This document shows positions 56,457 through 62,710 of a DNA stretch of 64,000 nucleotides, piece by piece. A program made the position numbers and the translations under genes. The notes beneath the pieces were generated by a model that worked only from the letters and a program-made list of their open reading frames with translations, made no database searches and had not been told where the DNA came from. Source of the stretch: Acidovorax soli (GTDB lineage Bacteria > Pseudomonadota > Gammaproteobacteria > Burkholderiales > Burkholderiaceae_C); contig NZ_JACHLK010000002.1 in the NCBI RefSeq assembly GCF_014207955.1, positions 248,001 through 312,000 of the forward strand, read 5' to 3'. Every line of letters begins with the position of its first letter. The first letter of the stretch is position 1.

Positions 56457-57602
56457 ATGAACATGAGGCATCGGGCTGTTCTTTTCCTGGTTGCGCTGTT
56501 GGCGAGCTTGTTGATCGTGCCGATGGTCAATATTTCTCGCGTGAAAAATATCGAATCCATCAAATGGGAGAAATCATTTTTCTTCAACATGGACTTCGCA
56601 TCGAAATTTGCGGCGAAGTTGCTGTACCCGGTGGGGATAAGCACCAATCCCAGACGGGTCGTCATTGGCCACGACGGCTGGCTTTTTCTGGGGGATGAGT
56701 TTGAGTCCACGCTGTCAGCATCCCGGCATCCACCTGCACCGGGGGATGTGGAGCTGGCCAAGCAGATTGGTGTGGCGGCGGCTGCCTGGGACACGTACCT
56801 GGCCAGCAAAGGGGTTCAACTCTTTCGGGTCATGATCGGTCCCAACAAGGGAAGCATTTACCCCGAACATCTGCCCCATTGGGCGCAGCCGGCATCACCC
56901 AACGCCACCGACGCGCTGTTTGCCGGGACGGGCAACGTTCTCTATGTCGATCTTCGAGCCCCCCTGTTGGAGGCCAAGGCGCACCAGCAAGCCGATCTGT
57001 ACTTCAAAACGGACACCCATTGGAATGATCTTGGTTCTGCAACGGCATTCCGTGCCTTTGGGCAGCAGGTCGCAGCCGCGGCACCAGAGCTCCGCTGGCC
57101 ATCGAGTGAGGTGTATCGCTTGAAATCCACCCATCCGGTCGGAGGAAAAGACCTGGCGAATTTTCTTCGGCTGTCGGAACATCTGTCCGATACCAGAGTG
57201 GCTATCCATGCCGAGGATCTGCCCCTGAAGACCACCCAGTTGGACTTTGACACCCACAAAGTCCTGCATACGGGAGGTCACCTGCCCACGGTACCGCCGA
57301 GGAAGCCGGTTCTTGTTCAATCCAGCAATGCCTTGAACCACAAGAAGGTGCTGTGGCTGAGGGATTCGTTTGGCGACTCGATGTCGTTGCTGATGGAGGC
57401 CACATTCAGTGACGTGCTCCAATTGCATTGGCATGAGGCCATCAAGCCCGATGGGCGCCTGGCCCAATTGGTCGAAAGCTGGAGGCCTGACTACGTCTTT
57501 TTCACGGTGGTGGAACGGGATGCGAGAAACGGATGGTTCACCGTTCCTCCCCCTGCAGCGGGCCTGCACGAGGGTGCCGCGAAAAACGCCCAGGCCCGCT
57601 GA
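56457..57602 (+). CDS. AlgJ/AlgX-like O-acetyltransferase partner
   Basis: A 381-residue protein with one N-terminal anchor or signal (VLFLVALLASLLIVPMVN) and a periplasmic SGNH-like catalytic domain. The nucleophile motif is LWLRDSFGDS and the Asp-His pair is in FKTDTHWNDLGS, as in AlgX and AlgJ of alginate acetylation. GHDGWLFLGDE is also a family marker. It would take the acyl group delivered by the MBOAT protein. The start at 56457 has no good ribosome site; translation may be coupled to the MBOAT gene. Base composition is lower in GC than in the flanks. Confidence 0.88.
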   Translation: MNMRHRAVLFLVALLASLLIVPMVNISRVKNIESIKWEKSFFFNMDFASKFAAKLLYPVGISTNPRRVVIGHDGWLFLGDEFESTLSASRHPPAPGDVELAKQIGVAAAAWDTYLASKGVQLFRVMIGPNKGSIYPEHLPHWAQPASPNATDALFAGTGNVLYVDLRAPLLEAKAHQQADLYFKTDTHWNDLGSATAFRAFGQQVAAAAPELRWPSSEVYRLKSTHPVGGKDLANFLRLSEHLSDTRVAIHAEDLPLKTTQLDFDTHKVLHTGGHLPTVPPRKPVLVQSSNALNHKKVLWLRDSFGDSMSLLMEATFSDVLQLHWHEAIKPDGRLAQLVESWRPDYVFFTVVERDARNGWFTVPPPAAGLHEGAAKNAQAR

Positions 57603-57708
57603 AATCAGGACGCCGACCTGCAGCCGCAGTCGCAATGGCCCTGTCCGCACTGCGGCACCCCGGGCCGCGTACCATGCCATGGAAATACGTCATTGCATGG
57701 AGACCTTC

Positions 57709-58254
57709 ATGGCAGAGAAACTGCAAACCATCACCCTGGGCGGCGGTTGCTTCTGGTGCACCGAAGCGGTGTTCGACCGCGTTCGCGGCATCACCGATGT
57801 GGAAAGCGGCTACACCAACGGCCACACCATCCATCCCACCTACGAGCAGATCTGCGGGGGCGACACCGGCCATGCCGAGGTGGTGCGACTGACCTTCGAC
57901 CCCGAGGAGATCGGCCTCGAAGAGATCCTGGAGATCTTCTTCCACACGCACGACCCGACCACGCTGAACCGCCAGGGCAACGACGTCGGCACCCAGTACC
58001 GCAGCGGCATCTACTACGAGGACCCGGCCCATGGCGAACTGGCCAATGCCATGGTGCGCCAGATGGGGCAGGACAAGCTGTTCGGCGCGCCGATCACCAC
58101 CGAAATCAAGCCCTTGGCCAACTACAGCACGGCCGAGGACTACCACCAGGACTACTTTGCCAAGCACCCGGGGCAGGGCTACTGCGCTTTCGTGGTGGGC
58201 CCCAAGGTGGAGAAATTCCGCAAGACCTTCCGCAAGTACCTGAAGGAAGACTGA
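57709..58254 (+). CDS. msrA: Peptide-methionine (S)-S-oxide reductase
   Basis: Repairs the S-isomer of methionine sulphoxide in proteins. The 181 residues carry the active-site motif GGGCFWC (Cys14), followed by SGYTNGHTIHPTYEQICGGDTGHAEVV and LEEILEIFFHTHDPTTLNRQGNDVGTQYRSGIYY in pieces. Unlike E. coli MsrA, no C-terminal resolving Cys pair is visible apart from a Cys near residue 160 (GQGYCAFV), so recycling may use that Cys. The chosen ATG at 57709 has a ggaga site; an in-frame ATG at 57697 is possible. A terminator follows. Confidence 0.94.
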   Translation: MAEKLQTITLGGGCFWCTEAVFDRVRGITDVESGYTNGHTIHPTYEQICGGDTGHAEVVRLTFDPEEIGLEEILEIFFHTHDPTTLNRQGNDVGTQYRSGIYYEDPAHGELANAMVRQMGQDKLFGAPITTEIKPLANYSTAEDYHQDYFAKHPGQGYCAFVVGPKVEKFRKTFRKYLKED

Positions 58255-58289
58255 TCCCGGGCTGCGGCCTGTGGCAGTCCGTGTTCCAG

Positions 58290-58314
58290 ACCCGCCTTGA
58301 CGGCGGGTTTTCTT
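58290..58314 (+). terminator. Rho-independent terminator after msrA
   Basis: An ACCCGCC/GGCGGGT stem with a five-base loop (58290-58308) is followed by TTTTCTT. It lies 36 bp after the msrA stop and separates msrA from the zinc-related genes. Confidence 0.85.
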
Positions 58315-58381
58315 CATCGTGGCGGCAAAAGGTGCCCGCCATGGTGGGTCTCTGTGCGAGGACAGCTGCCGCGCGCGGGCA

Positions 58382-58402
58382 TAATGCAATCCAATTGCGT
58401 TA
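58382..58402 (+). promoter_or_regulatory. Zur/Fur-type palindrome upstream of the Fur-family gene
   Basis: TAATGCAAT-CCA-ATTGCGTTA is a 21-bp palindrome with 8 of 9 arm positions matching. It ends 19 bp before the ATG of the Fur-family regulator at 58422. Its position suggests autoregulation; its AT-rich arms stand out from GC-rich flanks. A second copy was not found elsewhere in the zinc cluster. Confidence 0.7.
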
Positions 58403-58421
58403 CCGGCATCCAGCCGGAGCC

Positions 58422-58919
58422 ATGCCGCCCATGCCCACCGCACGCTCTCCATCCTCTTCTTCCGTCGCCAGTTCCTGGACCTTGCCGGCCGGCATGCGCG
58501 CCACCAAGGCCACGCGGGCCCTGGCTGCGCTCTACGAGGCGCGGCCCGATGCAGCGCTGTCCGAATCCGAGGTGGAGGCTGCGCTGGCTGCGGCGGGTGC
58601 GCCCGTCAACAAGGTCACCGTCTACCGCATGCTGGACCGCTTTGCCGCGGCCGGCCTGCTGCACAAGCAGGTGGATGCCGCCAGGGTGACGCGCTTTGCG
58701 CTGGCTTCACAGGACGAGGACACTGCAGTGCCCCGCTTTGAGTGCGGCGACTGCCACCGCCAGTTCCGCCTGGCCCAGGGCTCGGCGCGCGTGCAGTCGG
58801 CCTTGAAGCAGGTGCTGGCAGCCCTGGCCACGGCGGGGCACGAAAGCCTGGCCGTGGATGTGGCCGTGCGCGGGCGCTGTGCGGGCTGCGCGCACCCGGC
58901 CGGGGGCGCGGCCGCATGA
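58422..58919 (+). CDS. zur: Fur-family regulator, probable Zur
   Basis: A metalloregulator of 165 residues. The N-terminal winged helix contains KATRALAALYEARPDAALSESEVEAAL and VNKVTVYRMLDRFAAAGLLHKQ, the Fur DNA-recognition region. The dimer domain has two CxxC motifs, FECGDCHRQF and RCAGCAHP, which form the structural zinc site. It is shorter than typical Fur and lacks the His-rich C-terminus. Zur is preferred over Fur because the neighbours are a PA4063-4066-like ABC system and a ZnuD-like receptor, both zinc-controlled in other bacteria. The ATG has a gccggag site. It overlaps the ATPase gene in ATGA. Confidence 0.85.
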   Translation: MPPMPTARSPSSSSVASSWTLPAGMRATKATRALAALYEARPDAALSESEVEAALAAAGAPVNKVTVYRMLDRFAAAGLLHKQVDAARVTRFALASQDEDTAVPRFECGDCHRQFRLAQGSARVQSALKQVLAALATAGHESLAVDVAVRGRCAGCAHPAGGAAA

Positions 58920-59566
58920 TACGCACCCGGGGCCTTTCCTACCGCTATGCCGAGGGCAGCGAGCCGCTGCGCTTTCCCGACGTGGACCTGCGCCAGGGCG
59001 GCACCCTGCTGCTGCGCGGGCGCTCGGGCACGGGCAAGTCGACCTGGCTGGCGCTGATGGCGGGGTTGCGCTCGCCCGCAGGCGGCGACCTGTTCGTGGC
59101 CAGCACCCAACTGGGCACGCAGCGCGGCGCCGAGATCGATGCCTGGCGTGCGCGCTGCGTGGGTTTTCTACCGCAAAAGCTGCACCTGAGCAGCGCGCTC
59201 ACCGTGGCCGACAACCTGGCCCTGGTGTACTTTGCGGCCGGCCAGCCGCGCGACGATGCCGCCATCGCCCGCGCGCTGGCCCAGGTGGGTGTGGCCGAGC
59301 TGGCCGGGCGCAGGCCGCACCAGCTCTCGGGCGGGCAGGCGCAGCGCGTGGCGCTGGCCCGCGCCGTGCTGCTGCAGCCGCAGATATTGCTGGCCGACGA
59401 GCCCACGGCCAGCCTGGATGACGAGGCCGCGGCCGATGCCCTGGCCCTGCTGCAGGCCAGCGCCGCCGCCTGCGACGCCAGCCTGGTGATCGCCACGCAC
59501 GACCAGCGCGTGGTGCAGGCCCTGGCTGCCGTGCCGGGCCTGCAGCAACTCGATCTCAACGCCTGA
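58916..59566 (+). CDS. ABC transporter ATP-binding protein (LolD/MacB-type)
   Basis: An ATPase of 216 residues working with the FtsX-like permease. Walker A is GRSGTGKST, the Q-loop is FLPQKLHLS, the signature is LSGGQAQRVALARA and Walker B is ILLADEPTASLDD, with switch His in IATHDQR. It corresponds to PA4064 of Pseudomonas aeruginosa by context (family knowledge), part of a Zur-controlled locus proposed to act in zinc handling. It starts in the stop of zur; a repeat element follows its own stop, separating it from the permease. Confidence 0.9.
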   Translation: MIRTRGLSYRYAEGSEPLRFPDVDLRQGGTLLLRGRSGTGKSTWLALMAGLRSPAGGDLFVASTQLGTQRGAEIDAWRARCVGFLPQKLHLSSALTVADNLALVYFAAGQPRDDAAIARALAQVGVAELAGRRPHQLSGGQAQRVALARAVLLQPQILLADEPTASLDDEAAADALALLQASAAACDASLVIATHDQRVVQALAAVPGLQQLDLNA

Positions 59567-59739
59567 AGTGAAACACCCCCTGAGTCGCTGCGCGCCTTCC
59601 CCCTCTCTCATATTGCTTCGCCATCTGGGAGGGGGACGCCCCCGGTGCGGCGGGGCGGCCCTTGCACGGGGGCACTGGCCTCCGCCGCGCCAGTTTCATG
59701 CACCGCGATTGGTGCGCGGCGCAATGGATAACTGATACC
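59564..59739 (+). repeat. Dispersed intergenic repeat, copy 2
   Basis: Closest relative of the copy after waaA: it begins at the ATPase stop codon (TGAAGTGAAACACCCCCTGAG) and ends GCGCAATGGATAACTGATAC, two bases before the permease ATG. It splits what should be a tight ATPase-permease gene pair and supplies all the DNA between them. The stem CCCCCT...AGGGGG is kept, with a changed loop. Confidence 0.85.
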
Positions 59740-59740
59740 G

Positions 59741-60967
59741 ATGGCCAAACTTTTTTCGCTCTCTTGGCGCTACCTGTGGGCGCGCCCCTTGGCCGCCGCG
59801 CTCAACCTGCTGGTGCTCACCCTGGGCCTGGCGGCCATCACGCTGGTGCTGCTGGTGGCCACGCAGCTGGACCGGGCATTCGAGCGCGACCTCGATGGCA
59901 TCGACCTCGTGGTGGGCGCCAAGGGCAGCCCGCTGCAGCTGATCCTGGCGGGGGTGTTCCACATCGATGTGCCCACGGGCAATATTCCGTTGCAGGAAGT
60001 GCAGGCGCTGCAGAAGAACCCGCTGGTGGCCCAGGTGATCCCGCTGAGCCTGGGCGACAGCTACCAGGGCTTTCGCATCGTGGGCACCACGCCCGACTAC
60101 CTGGCGCTCTATGGCGCCAGCCTGGCGCATGGCCAGCCCTGGGCCCAGCCCATGGATGCGGTGGTGGGTGCCACCGTGGCGCGCGGCATTGCCCGGGAAG
60201 GCCATGCGGGCGCTGCGCTCGTGGGTGGCACCTTCATCGGCAGCCACGGCCTGGGCGGGGGAGGGCATGCGCACGGCGAGCACCCCTACCGTGTGGCCGG
60301 CGTGCTGGCGCCCTGCGGCTGCGTGCTCGACCGGCTGATCCTCACCTCCACCGAATCGGTCTGGATGGTGCACGAAACCGCCACGGCATCGGAGCCCGAG
60401 GACCTGGATGTGCTGAAGGAAGAGCGCGAGGTGACCGTCGCCCTGGTGCGCTACCGCACGCCCATGGCCGCCATCACCTTGCCGCGCCAGATCAATGCCG
60501 ACACCTCCATGCAGGCGGCGGCCCCGGCCATCGAGGTCACGCGCCTGCTGCGCCTCCTGGGCGTGGGGGCCGATGTGCTGCGTGCCTTTGGCGGCGTGCT
60601 GCTGGGCGTGGCCGCGCTCAGCGTGTTCATCGCCCTGTGGAATGCCGTGCGCGAGCGCCGCACCGACCTGGCCATGCTGCGCATGCTGGGCGCCCCGCCG
60701 GGCCGCGTGGCCGGCCTGGTGCTGTGCGAGGCCTTGTGGCTGGCCGCCATGGCCTCCATCCTGGGCCTGCTGCTGGGCCATGGCCTGGCCCAGGTGCTGG
60801 GCTGGGTGCTGCAGGCGCAAGGGCTGTTGCCTGTGACCGGCCTGGTGTGGCTGCCGGCCGAGGCCGGCGTGCCGCTGATCGCGGGGGCCGTGGCCGCGTT
60901 TGCCGCGCTGCTGCCGGCCATGCAGGCCTACCGCACCGAAGTGGCTGATCTCTTGAGCCAGCCCTGA
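59741..60967 (+). CDS. FtsX-like ABC permease with His-rich loop
   Basis: A membrane permease of the MacB/FtsX type, 408 residues, with one N-terminal helix (ALNLLVLTLGLAAITLVLLVA), a large periplasmic domain (about residues 45-270) and three C-terminal helices from LRAFGGVLLGVAALSVFIALWNAV. The motif LVVGAKGSPLQLIL is conserved in this subgroup. The periplasmic part carries a histidine-rich loop, GSHGLGGGGHAHGEHPYR (about 166-183), followed by CGC, plausible metal ligands. It corresponds by context to PA4065 of P. aeruginosa. Transport direction and substrate are unproven. Confidence 0.88.
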   Translation: MAKLFSLSWRYLWARPLAAALNLLVLTLGLAAITLVLLVATQLDRAFERDLDGIDLVVGAKGSPLQLILAGVFHIDVPTGNIPLQEVQALQKNPLVAQVIPLSLGDSYQGFRIVGTTPDYLALYGASLAHGQPWAQPMDAVVGATVARGIAREGHAGAALVGGTFIGSHGLGGGGHAHGEHPYRVAGVLAPCGCVLDRLILTSTESVWMVHETATASEPEDLDVLKEEREVTVALVRYRTPMAAITLPRQINADTSMQAAAPAIEVTRLLRLLGVGADVLRAFGGVLLGVAALSVFIALWNAVRERRTDLAMLRMLGAPPGRVAGLVLCEALWLAAMASILGLLLGHGLAQVLGWVLQAQGLLPVTGLVWLPAEAGVPLIAGAVAAFAALLPAMQAYRTEVADLLSQP

Positions 60968-60999
60968 TCCGATTACCAACTGCCCCTGAAAGGTTCACC

Positions 61000-61254
61000 A
61001 TGAAGAAGCTGATCACCGCCCTGGCCATCGCGCCCCTGCTGCTGGCAGGCGCCTTCGCCCACGCCCAGGGCGCGCACACCGACAAGGAAACCAAGGCCGA
61101 TGTGGAGCGCCACCGCGCCATGGCCGCTGCGCACGAGGCAGCGGCCAAGTGCCTGGAAGCGGGCAAGGGCCATGACCAGTGCCAGAAGGAACTTCAGGTG
61201 GCTTGCAAGGGTCTGGCCATCGGCAAGTTCTGCGGCATGCGCCACGTGCATTGA
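61000..61254 (+). CDS. Small exported His/Cys-containing protein
   Basis: An 84-residue protein with a signal peptide (MKKLITALAIAPLLLAGAFAHA) and a 60-residue mature part containing four Cys residues (CLEAGKGHDQC, ACKGLAIGKFC) and several His, ending RHVH. The Cys pairs may form two disulphides and the His residues may bind metal. I do not recognise a named family. It lies 32 bp after the permease gene in the zinc cluster, where other bacteria have a DUF2796 protein, but it is not similar in length. Confidence 0.75.
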   Translation: MKKLITALAIAPLLLAGAFAHAQGAHTDKETKADVERHRAMAAAHEAAAKCLEAGKGHDQCQKELQVACKGLAIGKFCGMRHVH

Positions 61255-61354
61255 CTCCCCCTGAGTCGCTTCGCGCCATCCCCCTGAGGGGGACGCCCCC
61301 AGCGCGGCGGGGCGGCCCTTGCGCGGGGGCGCTGGCTCTGGCCGCGCCAGTTTT
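61252..61354 (+). repeat. Dispersed intergenic repeat, copy 3 (short)
   Basis: A shorter form of the repeat at 22512 and 59564, starting at the stop codon of the 84-residue protein gene. It retains CCCCCTGAGTCGCTTCGCGCC, a compact CCCCCTGAGGGGG hairpin, GACGCCCCC, GGCGGGGCGGCCCTTGCGC and GGCCGCGCCAGTTTT. The middle and the far end seen in copies 1 and 2 are missing. Confidence 0.85.
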
Positions 61355-61423
61355 GCAGGACTTGGCGGCCAGAGAGCCTCAACTGTAAGAAAATACCGCC
61401 AGCCCTGTTACGAAGGACTTTGC

Positions 61424-62011
61424 ATGCACCACCATTCCTCACCCCGTTCCCTGCCAGCCCGTGCTGCCGCGCTGGTGCTGGCCTGCGCCCTGGCCGGGGC
61501 GGCTGGCGTGCATGCCGAAAGCAAGCCCGCGGCCACGGCCGGCGCGCCTTTCAACGCGCCGGTGCTCAGCTCGCCCATGCCGGGCACGGCGCCCACGGGC
61601 TCGGGCGCGGGCTACCACAGCCCCAACAGCCCCATCGCGCCACTGCCGCAGCGCAATGACGTGGTGCCCTGGTCGGTGCTCAGCGACCTGACCAAGAAGA
61701 CCACCAAGGATGGCATCCTGCCCGTGTTCAACGCCCAGCAGCAGGGCATGGACAAGACCGTGCAGCGCATCCAGGGCTTCATGATGCCGCTCGATGCCAA
61801 GGCCACGCAGACGCACTTTCTGCTCACCTCGGTGCCGCTGACCTGCTCGTTCTGCATTCCCGGCGGGCCCGAGAGCATGGTCGAGGTCAAGGCCAAGACG
61901 CCCGTGCGCTACTCGCTCGAACCCGTGGTGGTCGAAGGCCGCTTCACCGTGCTGAACAACGACCCCTATGGCCTGTACTACCGCGTGGTCGAAGCCGTGC
62001 CGGTGAAGTAA
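61424..62011 (+). CDS. DUF3299 family exported protein
   Basis: A 195-residue protein with a signal peptide (residues 1-31, AALVLACALAGAAGVHAES). The conserved DUF3299 core is VQRIQGFMMPLDAKATQTHFLLTSVPLTCSFCIPGGPESMVEV, with the CSFC motif as a possible metal or redox site, followed by VVVEGRFTVLNNDPYGLYYRV. The family is linked to zinc-dependent loci; PA4066 of P. aeruginosa is a relative by my recollection. The start at 61424 has a cgaagga site 8 bp upstream. Confidence 0.88.
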   Translation: MHHHSSPRSLPARAAALVLACALAGAAGVHAESKPAATAGAPFNAPVLSSPMPGTAPTGSGAGYHSPNSPIAPLPQRNDVVPWSVLSDLTKKTTKDGILPVFNAQQQGMDKTVQRIQGFMMPLDAKATQTHFLLTSVPLTCSFCIPGGPESMVEVKAKTPVRYSLEPVVVEGRFTVLNNDPYGLYYRVVEAVPVK

Positions 62012-62026
62012 GCCCACCATCCTCCC

Positions 62027-62479
62027 GTGAACCGCTCGCGCACTCCGCTGATGGCCTTGCCGGCCGTCTCCACCCGCATGGGGCACCCAGCCCCACAGGC
62101 GGGTGCGCGTGCATGGGCTGCGCGGCTGGCCCTGGTCTGGCTCGTGCTGGCCCTGGCCTGGGTGCCCACGGTCGGCCGCCTGCACCAGATCGCCCATGCA
62201 CAGCCGCTGGCGCAGATCCATGCGGGGCATGGTGCGCTGGTGGCAGCGGAGCAGGGTGCAGCCCATGGCGCATCGGCTGGCTTCCTGTCGAGCCACAGCC
62301 TGGTCGACTGCCTTTTGCTCGACCAGCTTGCCCTGGGCGACGCCCTGCACAGCGCCTCTGTGGTGCTGTTGCCCCATGCGCCGGCCCCTGCGCCGGTGGC
62401 CTCGCATGCCCATGGCGTGCAGGCGCGCTCTGCGGCGCTGTTCCAGGCGCGCGCCCCGCCGCCTGCGCTGCGCGCCTGA
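62027..62479 (+). CDS. DUF2946-like membrane-anchored hypothetical protein
   Basis: A protein of about 150 residues, starting at GTG 62027 or ATG 62051. It has one hydrophobic segment (AARLALVWLVLALAWVPTVG) followed by His-rich stretches (RLHQIAHAQPLAQIHAGHG, HSLVDCLLLDQL) and an ARAPPPALRA end. The single DC-x3-LDQL motif and the APPP terminus recall DUF2946-type proteins found beside metal receptors, but the usual Cys pair is reduced to one Cys. It may bind metal in the periplasm. It lies 15 bp after the DUF3299 gene. Confidence 0.65.
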   Translation: MNRSRTPLMALPAVSTRMGHPAPQAGARAWAARLALVWLVLALAWVPTVGRLHQIAHAQPLAQIHAGHGALVAAEQGAAHGASAGFLSSHSLVDCLLLDQLALGDALHSASVVLLPHAPAPAPVASHAHGVQARSAALFQARAPPPALRA

Positions 62480-62632
62480 CAGCCTTTTCTCTCCCCGCAT
62501 GGGCCACCGGGCCCGCAGGGCAGGGTCTGGCCCCTCCGTGCGCGCTGCTGCTGCCCCTGTTCCCCTGAATCCACTGCGGTAGGCGCCTGTTCGCCAGGCG
62601 GCTGCTGGCATGCCCGTTTTCTTTTTCCTTGA

Positions 62633-62652
62633 TTCATGCCCCGCGGCATGAA
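62633..62652. other. Perfect 8-bp inverted repeat upstream of the ZnuD-like gene
   Basis: TTCATGCC-CCGC-GGCATGAA lies 59 bp before the receptor ATG, just after a T-rich tract (CGTTTTCTTTTTCC). Together with an upstream hairpin (CGCCTG/CAGGCG near 62585) the region may end the previous transcript or hold an operator. It does not resemble the palindrome before zur. Confidence 0.4.
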
Positions 62653-62710
62653 GGCCTGCGCCCGTGACCGGCCGCTGCCTCGCTGCGCGCACGCTTTTGC
62701 ACTGAATACC

